Shown here: piece by piece, positions 5,439 to 11,576 of the stretch
Layout of the letters: the number at the start of each line of letters is the position of its first letter
Position numbering within the stretch: position 1 is the first letter of the stretch
IMG/VR virus record: IMGVR_UViG_3300042350_003018
Span: 1 to 30,135 of that record
Direction: 5' to 3' (one strand)
DNA length: 30,135 nt
Source: a virus
Notes under the pieces: model-generated
The model's input: only the letters and a program-made list of their open reading frames with translations
What the model was told of the DNA's origin: nothing
Databases searched by the model: none
Program-made: the position numbers and the translations under genes

Positions 5439-5583
5439 GAACTGCCACATCATCCACGCCATGATGCTTTGCTGTCTTGCGACTGTCACGGGGATCGTGT
5501 CCCCAGAGCAGATCGATCAGAAACTTGATCTGCTGGGTGTCCAGGGTCACGTTGGTGACCACAGAGGGGCAAGGATAGGTCAT
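5389..5583 (-). CDS. 64-residue hypothetical protein
   Basis: Starts MTYPCPSVVTNVTLDTQQIK, followed by FLIDLLWGHDPRDSRKT, a segment I associate with a recurrent cyanophage small protein, and a Cys/Leu-rich C-terminus. Its last codons carry the palindromic promoter element (encoding QCQLWNCLQ, a different frame from the copies in Dam and the 43-residue gene). Last gene of the unit that starts at 6321-6379. Function unknown. Confidence 0.75.
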   Translation of the reverse strand: MTYPCPSVVTNVTLDTQQIKFLIDLLWGHDPRDSRKTAKHHGVDDVAVQCQLWNCLQSALSELD

Positions 5584-5604
5584 AGGGGTCAGAGGGGGGT
5601 TACA

Positions 5605-5620
5605 GGCGCTCCTAGGCGCC
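5605..5620 (-). other. GC-rich stem-loop between genes
   Basis: GGCGC (5605-5609) and GCGCC (5616-5620) pair around a 6-base loop, immediately after the stop of the 93-residue gene. There is no T-tract, so it is not a clear intrinsic terminator. It could stabilise the upstream mRNA end or affect translation of the next gene. Confidence 0.45.
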
Positions 5621-5902
5621 TCAGACGAACGACAGGACGCTAGGGCGAAGGGGCTTCAGGATCTGCATGGCACTATAGGGTGTGGTATCTTGAATGTCAA
5701 CCACTTTGCCAACTGTTTTAGAATTTACTGGTGCATAATAGCACCGTTTCTTTGTATCATAAAAACCCCAGATAGACTTTGGAGTTTCATCAGTATAGCT
5801 AAATTGACCATGATTGCAAATCCATATGGCAACCACGTTACGTTTATGTTCTACAGTTTCATAAGAGTATCCTTGCGGAGGTGTGTGCGGAAATTCAAGC
5901 AT
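5621..5902 (-). CDS. Conserved cyanophage hypothetical protein (93 aa)
   Basis: Starts MLEFPHTPPQGYSYETVEHK, then RNVVAIWICNHGQFSYTDET, SIWGFYDTKKRCYYAPVNSK and DIQDTTPYSAMQI. The order 'TPPxGYxYE - AIW - SIWGFY - YYAPxN - DTTPYxAMQ' is what I recall for a widespread cyanophage family of unknown function, probably an all-beta domain. It overlaps the upstream gene by 8 bp and is followed by a GC-rich stem-loop. Confidence 0.82.
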   Translation of the reverse strand: MLEFPHTPPQGYSYETVEHKRNVVAIWICNHGQFSYTDETPKSIWGFYDTKKRCYYAPVNSKTVGKVVDIQDTTPYSAMQILKPLRPSVLSFV

Positions 5903-6083
5903 CTTTCTTCATATGCTCACGGACACACCCGACGAATTGTTGCCATTCTTTTTCTGAGAAGTTGTCAGAAGCATAAGGGATGCCAACAACAGCAGCACAA
6001 TGGCGACGGATATTTTCTGGAGCAACATAAGGATCTTGAAGAGCGGTGACAGTAGCGAGAAAAATGCTAAACATCAGCAGCAC
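5895..6083 (-). CDS. Small exported protein (62 aa)
   Basis: Starts MLLMFSIFLATVTALQDPYV: a hydrophobic core with a probable signal peptidase site near TALQ (residues 13-16), though there is no Lys or Arg before the core. The mature part has two cysteines (RRHCAAVVGIPYASDNF and FVGCVREHMKK) likely to form a disulfide. It overlaps the neighbours by 10 and 8 bp. Similar short exported proteins recur in cyanophages. Likely periplasmic; role unknown. Confidence 0.72.
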   Translation of the reverse strand: MLLMFSIFLATVTALQDPYVAPENIRRHCAAVVGIPYASDNFSEKEWQQFVGCVREHMKKDA

Positions 6084-6295
6084 ACCATCATTTTGATACG
6101 GGGAGAAGTGTTAAACTTGGTCACTTGATAACCATACTGATTGATACGCTCATCTGCTTGGCGCTCCATATCACGCTTGCTGATCAAACGCTCGCTCATC
6201 TCCGCACCATCAAACGAGGTAACTTGAACAAACTTATCGGTCATACCAGCAGCAGGGTAAAAATCAACCTGCATGGCGCCTTGGACAAGTTGCAT
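6074..6295 (-). CDS. 73-residue hypothetical protein
   Basis: Starts MQLVQGAMQVDFYPAAGMTD; the middle is basic and helical (RLISKRDMERQADERINQYG) and the end is FNTSPRIKMMVCC. First gene behind the promoter at 6321-6379. An internal Met (MQVDFYP) at 6274 is an alternative start. Not recognised. Confidence 0.75.
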   Translation of the reverse strand: MQLVQGAMQVDFYPAAGMTDKFVQVTSFDGAEMSERLISKRDMERQADERINQYGYQVTKFNTSPRIKMMVCC

Positions 6296-6320
6296 GGGTG
6301 TGTCTCTCGATTACCTTGTA

Positions 6321-6379
6321 ATCATACAGCGTCCAGGTGCTGGGTCACGGTGGGGTGTGCCAGTTCCTCAACTGGATAG
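6321..6379 (-). promoter_or_regulatory. Composite accessory promoter, copy D
   Basis: The element at 6379-6356 reads CTATCCAGTT, GAGG, AACTGGCACA on the minus strand; 29 bp later is the -10 box TATGAT (6326-6321), with GTGACC (6348-6343) as a weak -35 at 16 bp. A perfect palindrome GATTAC-CTT-GTAATC (6309-6323) covers the -10 edge and probable start. The whole promoter lies in the last 20 codons of the methyltransferase gene; its stop codon is part of the -10 box. Confidence 0.7.
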
Positions 6380-7167
6380 TTTGTGATGTAAAGGTGCTGA
6401 ACTTTGGCATTAGAATGATTTTTGTTCTTCCCAAATCGTTGGGAGTATACGAAGTCTTTGGTCATGATATTATAGTCTTTATAACTGTCACGATAGAACT
6501 CATGATCAGAGTGAATTATCAACCACTTAGCAGATGTTGTCTTGAGACAACTCAAGAGCTTCTCATGTAGACTTGAACCACCATCTCCAGTAGTATAACC
6601 AAGACGATCTAGGTAAGGTGGATCAATGAAAATAAAGTCATTCTCATTGGCATCTTCAAAGCAGTGCTCAAATGAAGCATGAGAGATCTTACATTTCAAA
6701 AGAAAGTCATGGTGATCCTTCGAGAGATTACAAGAGAATGATTTGTAATGTCCAAATGGTACATTGAACTCCCCATTTGCATTATACCTTTCCATACCAG
6801 AGAAACACAACTGCCGCACGACAATGTACGAGAGTGCTCTCCGCAGAGGATCTACACAATCCCACGGTTGATTGATTGCTTCTCTAGCTGAATAAAACTC
6901 TATCTCAAGATCATCATGCTCTAGAGTTTTGATGATATCAACTTTTTCTTGAAGTTCCTGATACTGATCCGATGCCACAACCTGATAGAGATTGATAATA
7001 TCTCGGTTGACATCACTCAGAATAGACTGTCTCTGATAGTGAAATGCTACAGCAGCACCACCACAAAATGGTTCAATAATCTTTCCAGTAAAAGAAGGCA
7101 GCAAACCCGTGATCGTTTTGATCTCACGGGATTTGCCACCTTGATACTTAACAATAGGTTTAACCAT
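6322..7167 (-). CDS. dam: DNA adenine methyltransferase (D12/Dam class)
   Basis: A 281-residue N6-adenine methyltransferase of the alpha (D12) class. Seen in order: VKYQGGKSREI (residues 6-16, first AdoMet-site motif), EPFCGGAAVAF (32-42, motif I binding AdoMet), and DPPY (182-185, catalytic motif IV). Length fits the family. Start chosen at 7167 (MVKPIVKYQGGK), which overlaps the endonuclease stop by 8 bp; the longer ORF from 7245 adds residues with no family character. Relatives methylate GATC or similar sites; the exact site cannot be read here. Next to an endonuclease gene it could be the protecting half of a restriction-modification pair, or it may shield phage DNA from host enzymes. Confidence 0.93.
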   Translation of the reverse strand: MVKPIVKYQGGKSREIKTITGLLPSFTGKIIEPFCGGAAVAFHYQRQSILSDVNRDIINLYQVVASDQYQELQEKVDIIKTLEHDDLEIEFYSAREAINQPWDCVDPLRRALSYIVVRQLCFSGMERYNANGEFNVPFGHYKSFSCNLSKDHHDFLLKCKISHASFEHCFEDANENDFIFIDPPYLDRLGYTTGDGGSSLHEKLLSCLKTTSAKWLIIHSDHEFYRDSYKDYNIMTKDFVYSQRFGKNKNHSNAKVQHLYITNYPVEELAHPTVTQHLDAV

Positions 7168-7735
7168 AACGCTTTTCCGCAAGAATAGGACCAACAACTT
7201 CACGCATAAACGTGAAGTATTCTTCAATGGTAAATGGGCAGTCAATCATCTTCATCATATCAGAGACACCAATGATCTTCATGCCTTTGTTGGTATATTT
7301 TACCTGCCACTTATGTGGCACAGCATCCACCACAGGGCAGAAATATGCTCCAGTAGCGTCCTCCATGGTCGCCAAAACTGCTTTGATCTTAGCGTTAGAT
7401 GCTTTGTCCTTCTCACTGTCAAAGTTGAGATTGCACTTGCTCTCAAGGTAGAGTTTGTATACGTTCTCACCGACTCTATACTTAAACAGATGATCAAGTT
7501 GGCGCTCATCTTTACCAACCATGATCATGTTGTTCTCTGCAATCAAATTTTCAGCGTTCTTTGCATCGCTGATAACTTGGTTCCAAAACTCTTCAATCTT
7601 ATTACCAAACTGAATTCGGATGCTCTGAACGCTATTCTCAGGTTCCCACCCAAGGCAGGCATCGATATAACTCTCTACCTTTGTGGGGTTGATGGAGAGA
7701 ATGAGGGGAAGCAGATGACGCTCTAAGTAAGACAT
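7160..7735 (-). CDS. Putative type II-like restriction endonuclease (PD-(D/E)XK)
   Basis: A 191-residue protein directly upstream of, and overlapping, the Dam-type methyltransferase gene. A PD-(D/E)XK-like core is visible: KIEEFW (46-51), Asp81 in RQLDHLF, then Glu98-Ser-Lys100 in KLYLESKCNLNFDSEKDK, with hydrophobic strands around each. The ESKCNLNFDSEK segment, with KxNLNxDxEK character, resembles several type II restriction enzymes. Length is short to normal for that group. Role expected: cleave unmethylated DNA, for example host DNA, while phage DNA is protected by the neighbour. Nuclease assignment is fairly good; recognition site unknown. Confidence 0.75.
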   Translation of the reverse strand: MSYLERHLLPLILSINPTKVESYIDACLGWEPENSVQSIRIQFGNKIEEFWNQVISDAKNAENLIAENNMIMVGKDERQLDHLFKYRVGENVYKLYLESKCNLNFDSEKDKASNAKIKAVLATMEDATGAYFCPVVDAVPHKWQVKYTNKGMKIIGVSDMMKMIDCPFTIEEYFTFMREVVGPILAEKRYG

Positions 7736-7757
7736 GTGTTTGATTGATTACCTTGTT

Positions 7758-7817
7758 ATTATGCCATAAAAAAAGAGGTCTGGTCAAGACCTCTGTGACA
7801 CTTATTCAACTGTCCCC
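7758..7817 (-). promoter_or_regulatory. Composite accessory promoter, copy C (endonuclease-methyltransferase)
   Basis: The element at 7817-7794 reads GGGGACAGTT, GAAT, AAGTGTCACA on the minus strand. After 30 bp comes the -10 CATAAT (7763-7758); TTGACC (7787-7782) is a good -35 with an 18-bp spacer and sits in the loop of the terminator. The palindrome GATTAC-CTT-GTTATT (7746-7760) overlaps the -10. It drives the endonuclease and methyltransferase genes. Confidence 0.7.
7768..7794 (-). terminator. Intrinsic terminator embedded in promoter C
   Basis: On the minus strand AGAGGTC and GACCTCT pair over 7 bp with a 7-base loop, followed by seven T residues (7774-7768). It ends the unit of the helicase and following small genes. 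The stem and loop occupy the -35 region of the promoter for the next unit. Confidence 0.85.
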
Positions 7818-7857
7818 AAAAACTGGGTGAATTTCAGTTTTAGCATGTTCTGTCATG

Positions 7858-8127
7858 TTAACATGCTGCTCCCACAAGATCGCATCCTCTAGATTGTAGA
7901 AAATAGCTTGTTGTTTCGCCTTCTTGTTCTTCTTTTGTTTGATCCACACAACAGCGTACTTCATTCCAATGCTCACGAAAAACTAGTAAATTTGCCTGAT
8001 ACCTACCATTATGCTTGGTTTTATCAGGAATGTCAAGAAAACAGACTGTGATGTATCCATCATCAATAAAGCTGATCCAACCGTGTGTCCCACGGTACTC
8101 TACCAGCATACCGTATTCGAATTTCAT
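7858..8127 (-). CDS. Hypothetical beta-rich protein (89 aa)
   Basis: Starts MKFEYGMLVEYRGTHGWISF, IDDGYITVCFLDIPDKTKHN: short strands and turns resembling a small SH3-like barrel. Relatives in cyanophages usually have such an N-terminal module. The C-terminus (KEEQEGETTSYFLQ and on) is polar and then Cys-containing. Coupled by ATGA to the upstream coiled-coil gene; followed by 63 bp and then a terminator. Function unknown. Confidence 0.75.
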   Translation of the reverse strand: MKFEYGMLVEYRGTHGWISFIDDGYITVCFLDIPDKTKHNGRYQANLLVFREHWNEVRCCVDQTKEEQEGETTSYFLQSRGCDLVGAAC

Positions 8128-8333
8128 GCGTCTGGTGCGTCGATGACTTCGAATGGTTCTCTATTTTGATTTTCTAGTTTAGGCAACCTAAACAATTGTT
8201 TTAGATCATTCAAGTCATCTAATTGACGTTGCAACTCATCAACCTGTAGTTGGAGTGCCTGAAAATTATACTGGTTGTTAGTTTGAATTTCTAGCAAATT
8301 CTCAACCACTTGTTTCAAATCATCTTCAGTCAT
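8124..8333 (-). CDS. Coiled-coil small protein
   Basis: A 69-residue protein starting MTEDDLKQVVENLLEIQTNN. Residues about 5-50 have a heptad pattern of Leu/Val (LQLQVDELQRQLDDLNDLKQ), so it likely forms a coiled-coil oligomer. The tail (LENQNREPFEVIDAPDA) is acidic and flexible. It overlaps both neighbours (8 bp upstream, 4 bp downstream). Partner unknown. Confidence 0.75.
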   Translation of the reverse strand: MTEDDLKQVVENLLEIQTNNQYNFQALQLQVDELQRQLDDLNDLKQLFRLPKLENQNREPFEVIDAPDA

Positions 8334-8475
8334 AATGGCTCAGTTGTCGTGACAGTTCTACATCAATACCAATCAGCTTAGAATACAAAAACTTCTCGTA
8401 TTCGTTACCTTTCAGCAGTTCAACGAGGTTATTTATTTGCATCTTAGCAAGGATCAGTTTAGTTTTATCGTCCAT
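8326..8475 (-). CDS. 49-residue hypothetical protein
   Basis: Starts MDDKTKLILAKMQINNLVEL, then LKGNEYEKFLYSKLIGIDVE, ending SRQLSHYD; helical and amphipathic. The ATG at 8475 shares a base with the upstream stop (TGATG), and its TGA lies 2 bp past the next ATG, so both ends fit a coupled chain. The codons for VELSR contain a half copy of the promoter element (AACTGTCACG) but no matching -10 follows. Role unknown. Confidence 0.7.
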   Translation of the reverse strand: MDDKTKLILAKMQINNLVELLKGNEYEKFLYSKLIGIDVELSRQLSHYD

Positions 8476-8780
8476 CAGTAGGAAGGTTCACCAGGAATGT
8501 CATTTTGTTCTTTTTCGTCCCTGGGTTTGCCATGGACCAGCAGCAGGGCACCCTCAGCTTTCTCAGCGAAGGTTTTATGATAAGTGTTCATTTCCACGAT
8601 GATGTCACGCAAATCGTTATAGAATTCAAGGATAGATGTGCTAGCATCATCCAGATAGTCATGCACAGCGTCAGTCAGACGATCCTTACGCTGCTCACGG
8701 TAACGTGCTTCCCAATCTTCATCGATGTTGGGGCGTCCTTCAACAGTCATAGTAAATTCGTAGGGGGTTTGGAGTTTCAT
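8475..8780 (-). CDS. Hypothetical helical protein (101 aa)
   Basis: Starts MKLQTPYEFTMTVEGRPNID; the middle is charged and helical (DEDWEARYREQRKDRLTDAV, then DYLDDASTSILEFYNDLRDI). I chose 8780 over the longer ORF start at 8975 because the extra 65 codons are a shadow of the helicase gene and 8780 lies 10 bp after the helicase stop. It follows the helicase in the same unit, so it may act with it, but no motif shows how. Confidence 0.78.
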   Translation of the reverse strand: MKLQTPYEFTMTVEGRPNIDEDWEARYREQRKDRLTDAVHDYLDDASTSILEFYNDLRDIIVEMNTYHKTFAEKAEGALLLVHGKPRDEKEQNDIPGEPSY

Positions 8781-8790
8781 TTTAGCACAA

Positions 8791-10035
8791 TCATTCAGTA
8801 GGGGCAATACCTTTGACAAAGATGGCATCCACAACACGCTGCAGTCGCTTCTCAGTCTGCTGACCGTAGTTACTAAACACAGGAACAGTAACGAAACCAG
8901 TAGATTTGCGATACAGACTGAGCTGACCAGCAGGGATCTTACCAGACTGAATATCAGCGGCATCCTGCTTGTCAAGACGGATCACACGACCGATGGTTTG
9001 CGCCATCTCGATCACAGGCAGGTTACGCAGCAGAATACAATGGGTCAGACCAGGAACGTTGATACCCTCAGACAGGATGCTGTAGTGGAACATGATGAAC
9101 TTACGGCTGGGATCTTTACCCCAGAGGTCAAGAGTGTCAAAGAATTCTTGACGACCAACTTTCTGCTTGTTGATGTAAGCACCGTGCTTGCTGGTGATGT
9201 GGAGCACATCATAACCACGAGCAGCAAACTCTGCCATCACGTTGGTGTTAGAGAGCAAACGCCACAGCACACGAGTGTTAGGAGCAGCAACCAGGATCTT
9301 CTGGGCACTATCCTCATCGAGTTGCGATACGATGTCAAGCAACACCTCACGGTCATTCTCTGCAGCAAGCAGAGACTTGTTACGCTCAATATCGACAAGG
9401 TGAGACTTGATGGTAGGAGGAATGATACTACCGTTAGCTACCAGTTCAGGAGCAGGAATGTTGATCAGTTCCTTACCATACACATCGGTATTGTGCATAC
9501 TGATGTTGCCACCACGATACTTGGGGGTAGCAGTAAAGTAGTATGCGTTACGAGCAGTCAGACTAGCAGCAGCAACTTCCATGTAAAAGTCACGACGCAC
9601 AGAGTTGTGTGCCTCATCATAATAGATCAGGTCAACATCAATACCTGCCTCGTTGATACGACGCAGAGAGTTGTAAGTGGTAAAGATAATCTGGTGAGAA
9701 TTGGCAGCTTTGCAGATGCTATCGTGAATAACAATCTCACGAACTTTGGTGGTGTGGTGGCAATCAACCTCACCGCTGTGAACGTGAAGCACAGTAGCAT
9801 CAACTTTGCCGTTCAGTTCAGACCAGAACTCTTCATACAGTTGAACTGCCAGCAGGATGCGAGGAGCGCACACTACAACGGTCTGAGGGGTCTGTGCTGC
9901 CTGAAGGCGACGCAGACAGTCAAGGATCATCACGAGGGTCTTGCCGCCGCCCGTAGGGCAGGTGACACGACCGATACCAGCAGTCAGCAGGGCATCGAGC
10001 ATACGCTGCTGGTGGGGGCGGAGGGTCAGGGTCAT
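8791..10035 (-). CDS. Superfamily 2 DEAH-type DNA/RNA helicase
   Basis: A 414-residue two-domain helicase of the ResIII/RAD25-like type. Motifs in order: Q-like RPHQQRML (6-13); Walker A CPTGGGKT (26-33); motif Ia CAPRILLAVQL (56-66); DEAH in IYYDEAHNS (137-145); motif III TATP (168-171); SEGINVPG (322-329, motif V) and QTIGRVIRLDK (346-356, motif VI with the arginine finger). It should use ATP to translocate on or unwind nucleic acid. Start at 10035 chosen because the family begins right before the Q-like motif; the extra 71 codons of the longer ORF read through the promoter and terminator. It lacks extra domains seen in UvsW-type proteins, so I do not name it uvsW. Locally higher GC than the structural genes. 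Confidence 0.93.
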   Translation of the reverse strand: MTLTLRPHQQRMLDALLTAGIGRVTCPTGGGKTLVMILDCLRRLQAAQTPQTVVVCAPRILLAVQLYEEFWSELNGKVDATVLHVHSGEVDCHHTTKVREIVIHDSICKAANSHQIIFTTYNSLRRINEAGIDVDLIYYDEAHNSVRRDFYMEVAAASLTARNAYYFTATPKYRGGNISMHNTDVYGKELINIPAPELVANGSIIPPTIKSHLVDIERNKSLLAAENDREVLLDIVSQLDEDSAQKILVAAPNTRVLWRLLSNTNVMAEFAARGYDVLHITSKHGAYINKQKVGRQEFFDTLDLWGKDPSRKFIMFHYSILSEGINVPGLTHCILLRNLPVIEMAQTIGRVIRLDKQDAADIQSGKIPAGQLSLYRKSTGFVTVPVFSNYGQQTEKRLQRVVDAIFVKGIAPTE

Positions 10036-10057
10036 GCGGTTCGCTGTTGATGAAATA

Positions 10058-10117
10058 AGTATAGGGCATGAAAAAGGGGGCACAGAGCCCCCTTGTGACA
10101 GTTTTTGAAGTGGATCA
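10058..10117 (-). promoter_or_regulatory. Composite accessory promoter, copy B (helicase unit)
   Basis: The element at 10117-10094 reads TGATCCACTT, CAAA, AACTGTCACA on the minus strand (right half conserved, left half weak). After 30 bp comes the -10 TATACT (10063-10058). The -35 position is weak (CTGTGC) and lies in the terminator stem. The bases around the -10 match copy F closely. It drives the helicase gene at 10035. Confidence 0.65.
10071..10092 (-). terminator. Intrinsic terminator embedded in promoter B
   Basis: On the minus strand GGGGGC and GCCCCC pair over 6 bp with a 5-base loop, followed by TTTTT (10075-10071). It lies just after the ParB-like gene stop and ends that one-gene unit. 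Its T-tract runs into the spacer just upstream of the -10 of the next promoter. Confidence 0.88.
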
Positions 10118-11197
10118 GAAAGAAACCCTGATCGCTTCTTCTTCACCTTCAATCTGGGGGATCCAGTAGAGTTCCAAAGGAAGAGAATTAACATCGACCT
10201 TAGGAAGTTTGAAGCTAAAGAGAGAACCAACATTAAGCATACCCTCAACTTTGGAGATATACCAGTTGATAGTGCTATTCAAAATGTCGTTAATAGCATC
10301 GACAATTTCTTGACGCTCAGCCTCAATCTCATGTTCACAAGTTGCTTTACTAGCGCAACTAACACGGACAGTTTCACCCGCCAAAACAGCTTCAAATGCC
10401 CACTTCAGAATATCGTTAGCATAACGATATGTGAAACTGTTATCAAGAACTTTATGGCGAGTACGGGCACCATCAACACTAGAGTAGTTGTTCTCACCAA
10501 ACAACTCGTTTTTCTCGTACCAATCTTTGATCTCAACCTTCGAAGTGTTAAACACTCGCTGAGAAGGTTTCTCGTTGCTGAGGATTTTGTTACGAATGGT
10601 GCCGATAGTAGATTTATGCCCCTTTAAAGGGAAGTGCTCATAGATACCAGACACAGAAAACAACTTTTCTAGATTTTTCTTGGTGCGGGGGATACCTTCA
10701 TCCTCCATAACACGAGAGAGAATCAGAAAATCTGCACTAGAACAGTTTTGAGGGTTGCCACCGTCAGTAGCATTCACAAAAATACCGCTCAAAGTCATAA
10801 CTGAACTGTCAGAAAGACTATCAAGCAAAGCGTCACCAGTAACCTTACGACGATAACGAGCCACGGGTGCAGTACGCCAATCATTCTCCTTCAAAGCAAG
10901 AAGAAGGTGGCGGTGATCGAATTGCTCTTCTTTATCTTCAGAGATAAAGACACTAATAGGCCAAGCACGAGAGAGCCAACGGTAACCAGAAGTAGAGGCA
11001 ACAAGACCATCAAGTTTGTTTTGGATTACCTCAGACTTACGAGGATAGTTTGCTTCTGTGGGGGTGATCTCACCAACCTGACGAACAGCAAAATCTACAT
11101 ATTCTAGAAGAGGATACGAAGGTCCATCTTCTGGGTCAATCTCAAGATACGAGAGGTTGAAATCTTGCGATTGATCGACTACAACTTTCTTAAACAT
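10115..11197 (-). CDS. ParB-like domain protein (putative), own transcription unit
   Basis: A 360-residue protein starting MFKKVVVDQSQDFNLSYLEI. At about residues 78-113 is a stretch like the ParB/sulfiredoxin N-terminal fold: WPISVFISEDKEEQFDHRHL then LLALKENDWRTAPVARYRR, where ParB proteins have a nucleotide-binding 'D-G-H-R-h' and 'A...G......V.V'. Here the motif is DHRH. The rest is helical with no family I recognise. The start is uncertain: an upstream ATG at 11233 adds 12 residues (MLSIPHNYFQKI); both are downstream of a strong promoter and neither has a clear ribosome site. It stands alone between promoter A and a terminator. Could be a DNA-binding or nucleotidyl-type enzyme. Function unproven. 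Confidence 0.6.
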   Translation of the reverse strand: MFKKVVVDQSQDFNLSYLEIDPEDGPSYPLLEYVDFAVRQVGEITPTEANYPRKSEVIQNKLDGLVASTSGYRWLSRAWPISVFISEDKEEQFDHRHLLLALKENDWRTAPVARYRRKVTGDALLDSLSDSSVMTLSGIFVNATDGGNPQNCSSADFLILSRVMEDEGIPRTKKNLEKLFSVSGIYEHFPLKGHKSTIGTIRNKILSNEKPSQRVFNTSKVEIKDWYEKNELFGENNYSSVDGARTRHKVLDNSFTYRYANDILKWAFEAVLAGETVRVSCASKATCEHEIEAERQEIVDAINDILNSTINWYISKVEGMLNVGSLFSFKLPKVDVNSLPLELYWIPQIEGEEEAIRVSF

Positions 11198-11250
11198 AAT
11201 TTTTTGGAAGTAATTGTGCGGTATGCTCAACATCGTTGAGGCATGAGAGT

Positions 11251-11308
11251 AATATAACAGAGATTTTTGGGTCTGTCAACCCCCTGTGACAGTTTCCTCA
11301 TCGTCCAC
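11251..11308 (-). promoter_or_regulatory. Composite accessory promoter, copy A (near-consensus sigma-70)
   Basis: TTGACA (11279-11274), a 17-bp spacer and TATATT (11256-11251) form a near-perfect sigma-70 promoter. Upstream, 28 bp before the -10, is the right half of the palindromic element, AACTGTCACA (11294-11285 on the minus strand is AACTGTCACA); the left half is degraded. The -35 overlaps the stop codon of the 82-residue gene. It drives the ParB-like gene, with transcript start near 11244. Confidence 0.8.
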
Positions 11309-11524
11309 TCGATCGACAGATGCGATGTCACACACAGGCACCTCATGTTCGTTAGCAATCAAATACCATGGCATGATTTGACCATGATACTCTGGATGAG
11401 CTTGATATTCAGTTGTATATTCACGATCACCAAGATACTTTACTTCTGTATCTGGAATATTGTGATCACGCAACATCGCTTGGAGTTGCAGGTGGATCAA
11501 CTCAGGTTGTGTGGGGACTTGCAT
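11276..11524 (-). CDS. 82-residue hypothetical protein
   Basis: Starts MQVPTQPELIHLQLQAMLRD; then a polar, histidine-rich middle (EYQAHPEYHGQIMPWYLIAN) and an acidic end DDEETVTGG. The final codons ETVTGG carry the promoter element and the stop overlaps the -35 of promoter A. It may have its own promoter at 11548-11576. Not recognised; no membrane segment. Confidence 0.72.
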   Translation of the reverse strand: MQVPTQPELIHLQLQAMLRDHNIPDTEVKYLGDREYTTEYQAHPEYHGQIMPWYLIANEHEVPVCDIASVDRVDDEETVTGG

Positions 11525-11547
11525 TATAAAACTGGATTGTTTCTAGC

Positions 11548-11576
11548 AGTTTAGGTTATCTACAAACAGTTGTCAA
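11548..11576 (-). promoter_or_regulatory. Possible sigma-70 promoter for the 82-residue gene
   Basis: Consensus TTGACA (11576-11571), 17-bp spacer and TAAACT (11553-11548, 4 of 6 matches). The -35 contains the stop codon of the oxygenase gene. The palindromic element seen at the other promoters is absent here. The site marks the change from the AT-rich block to the accessory region. Confidence 0.45.

Noticed and set aside
8341-8365. Eighth copy of the promoter element in the 49-residue gene
   Set aside because: Only the AACTGTCACG half is present and no TATAAT-like box lies 28-30 bp downstream.
8791-10035. Naming the helicase uvsW
   Set aside because: It is a same-superfamily helicase but shorter than T4 UvsW and without recognisable extra domains; the motifs alone do not decide between SF2 groups.
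8998-10050. 350-codon open frame on the plus strand opposite the helicase gene
   Set aside because: It lies entirely antisense to a gene with all SF2 helicase motifs, its translation is low-complexity in His/Thr/Val with no recognisable domain, and no promoter on the plus strand was seen.
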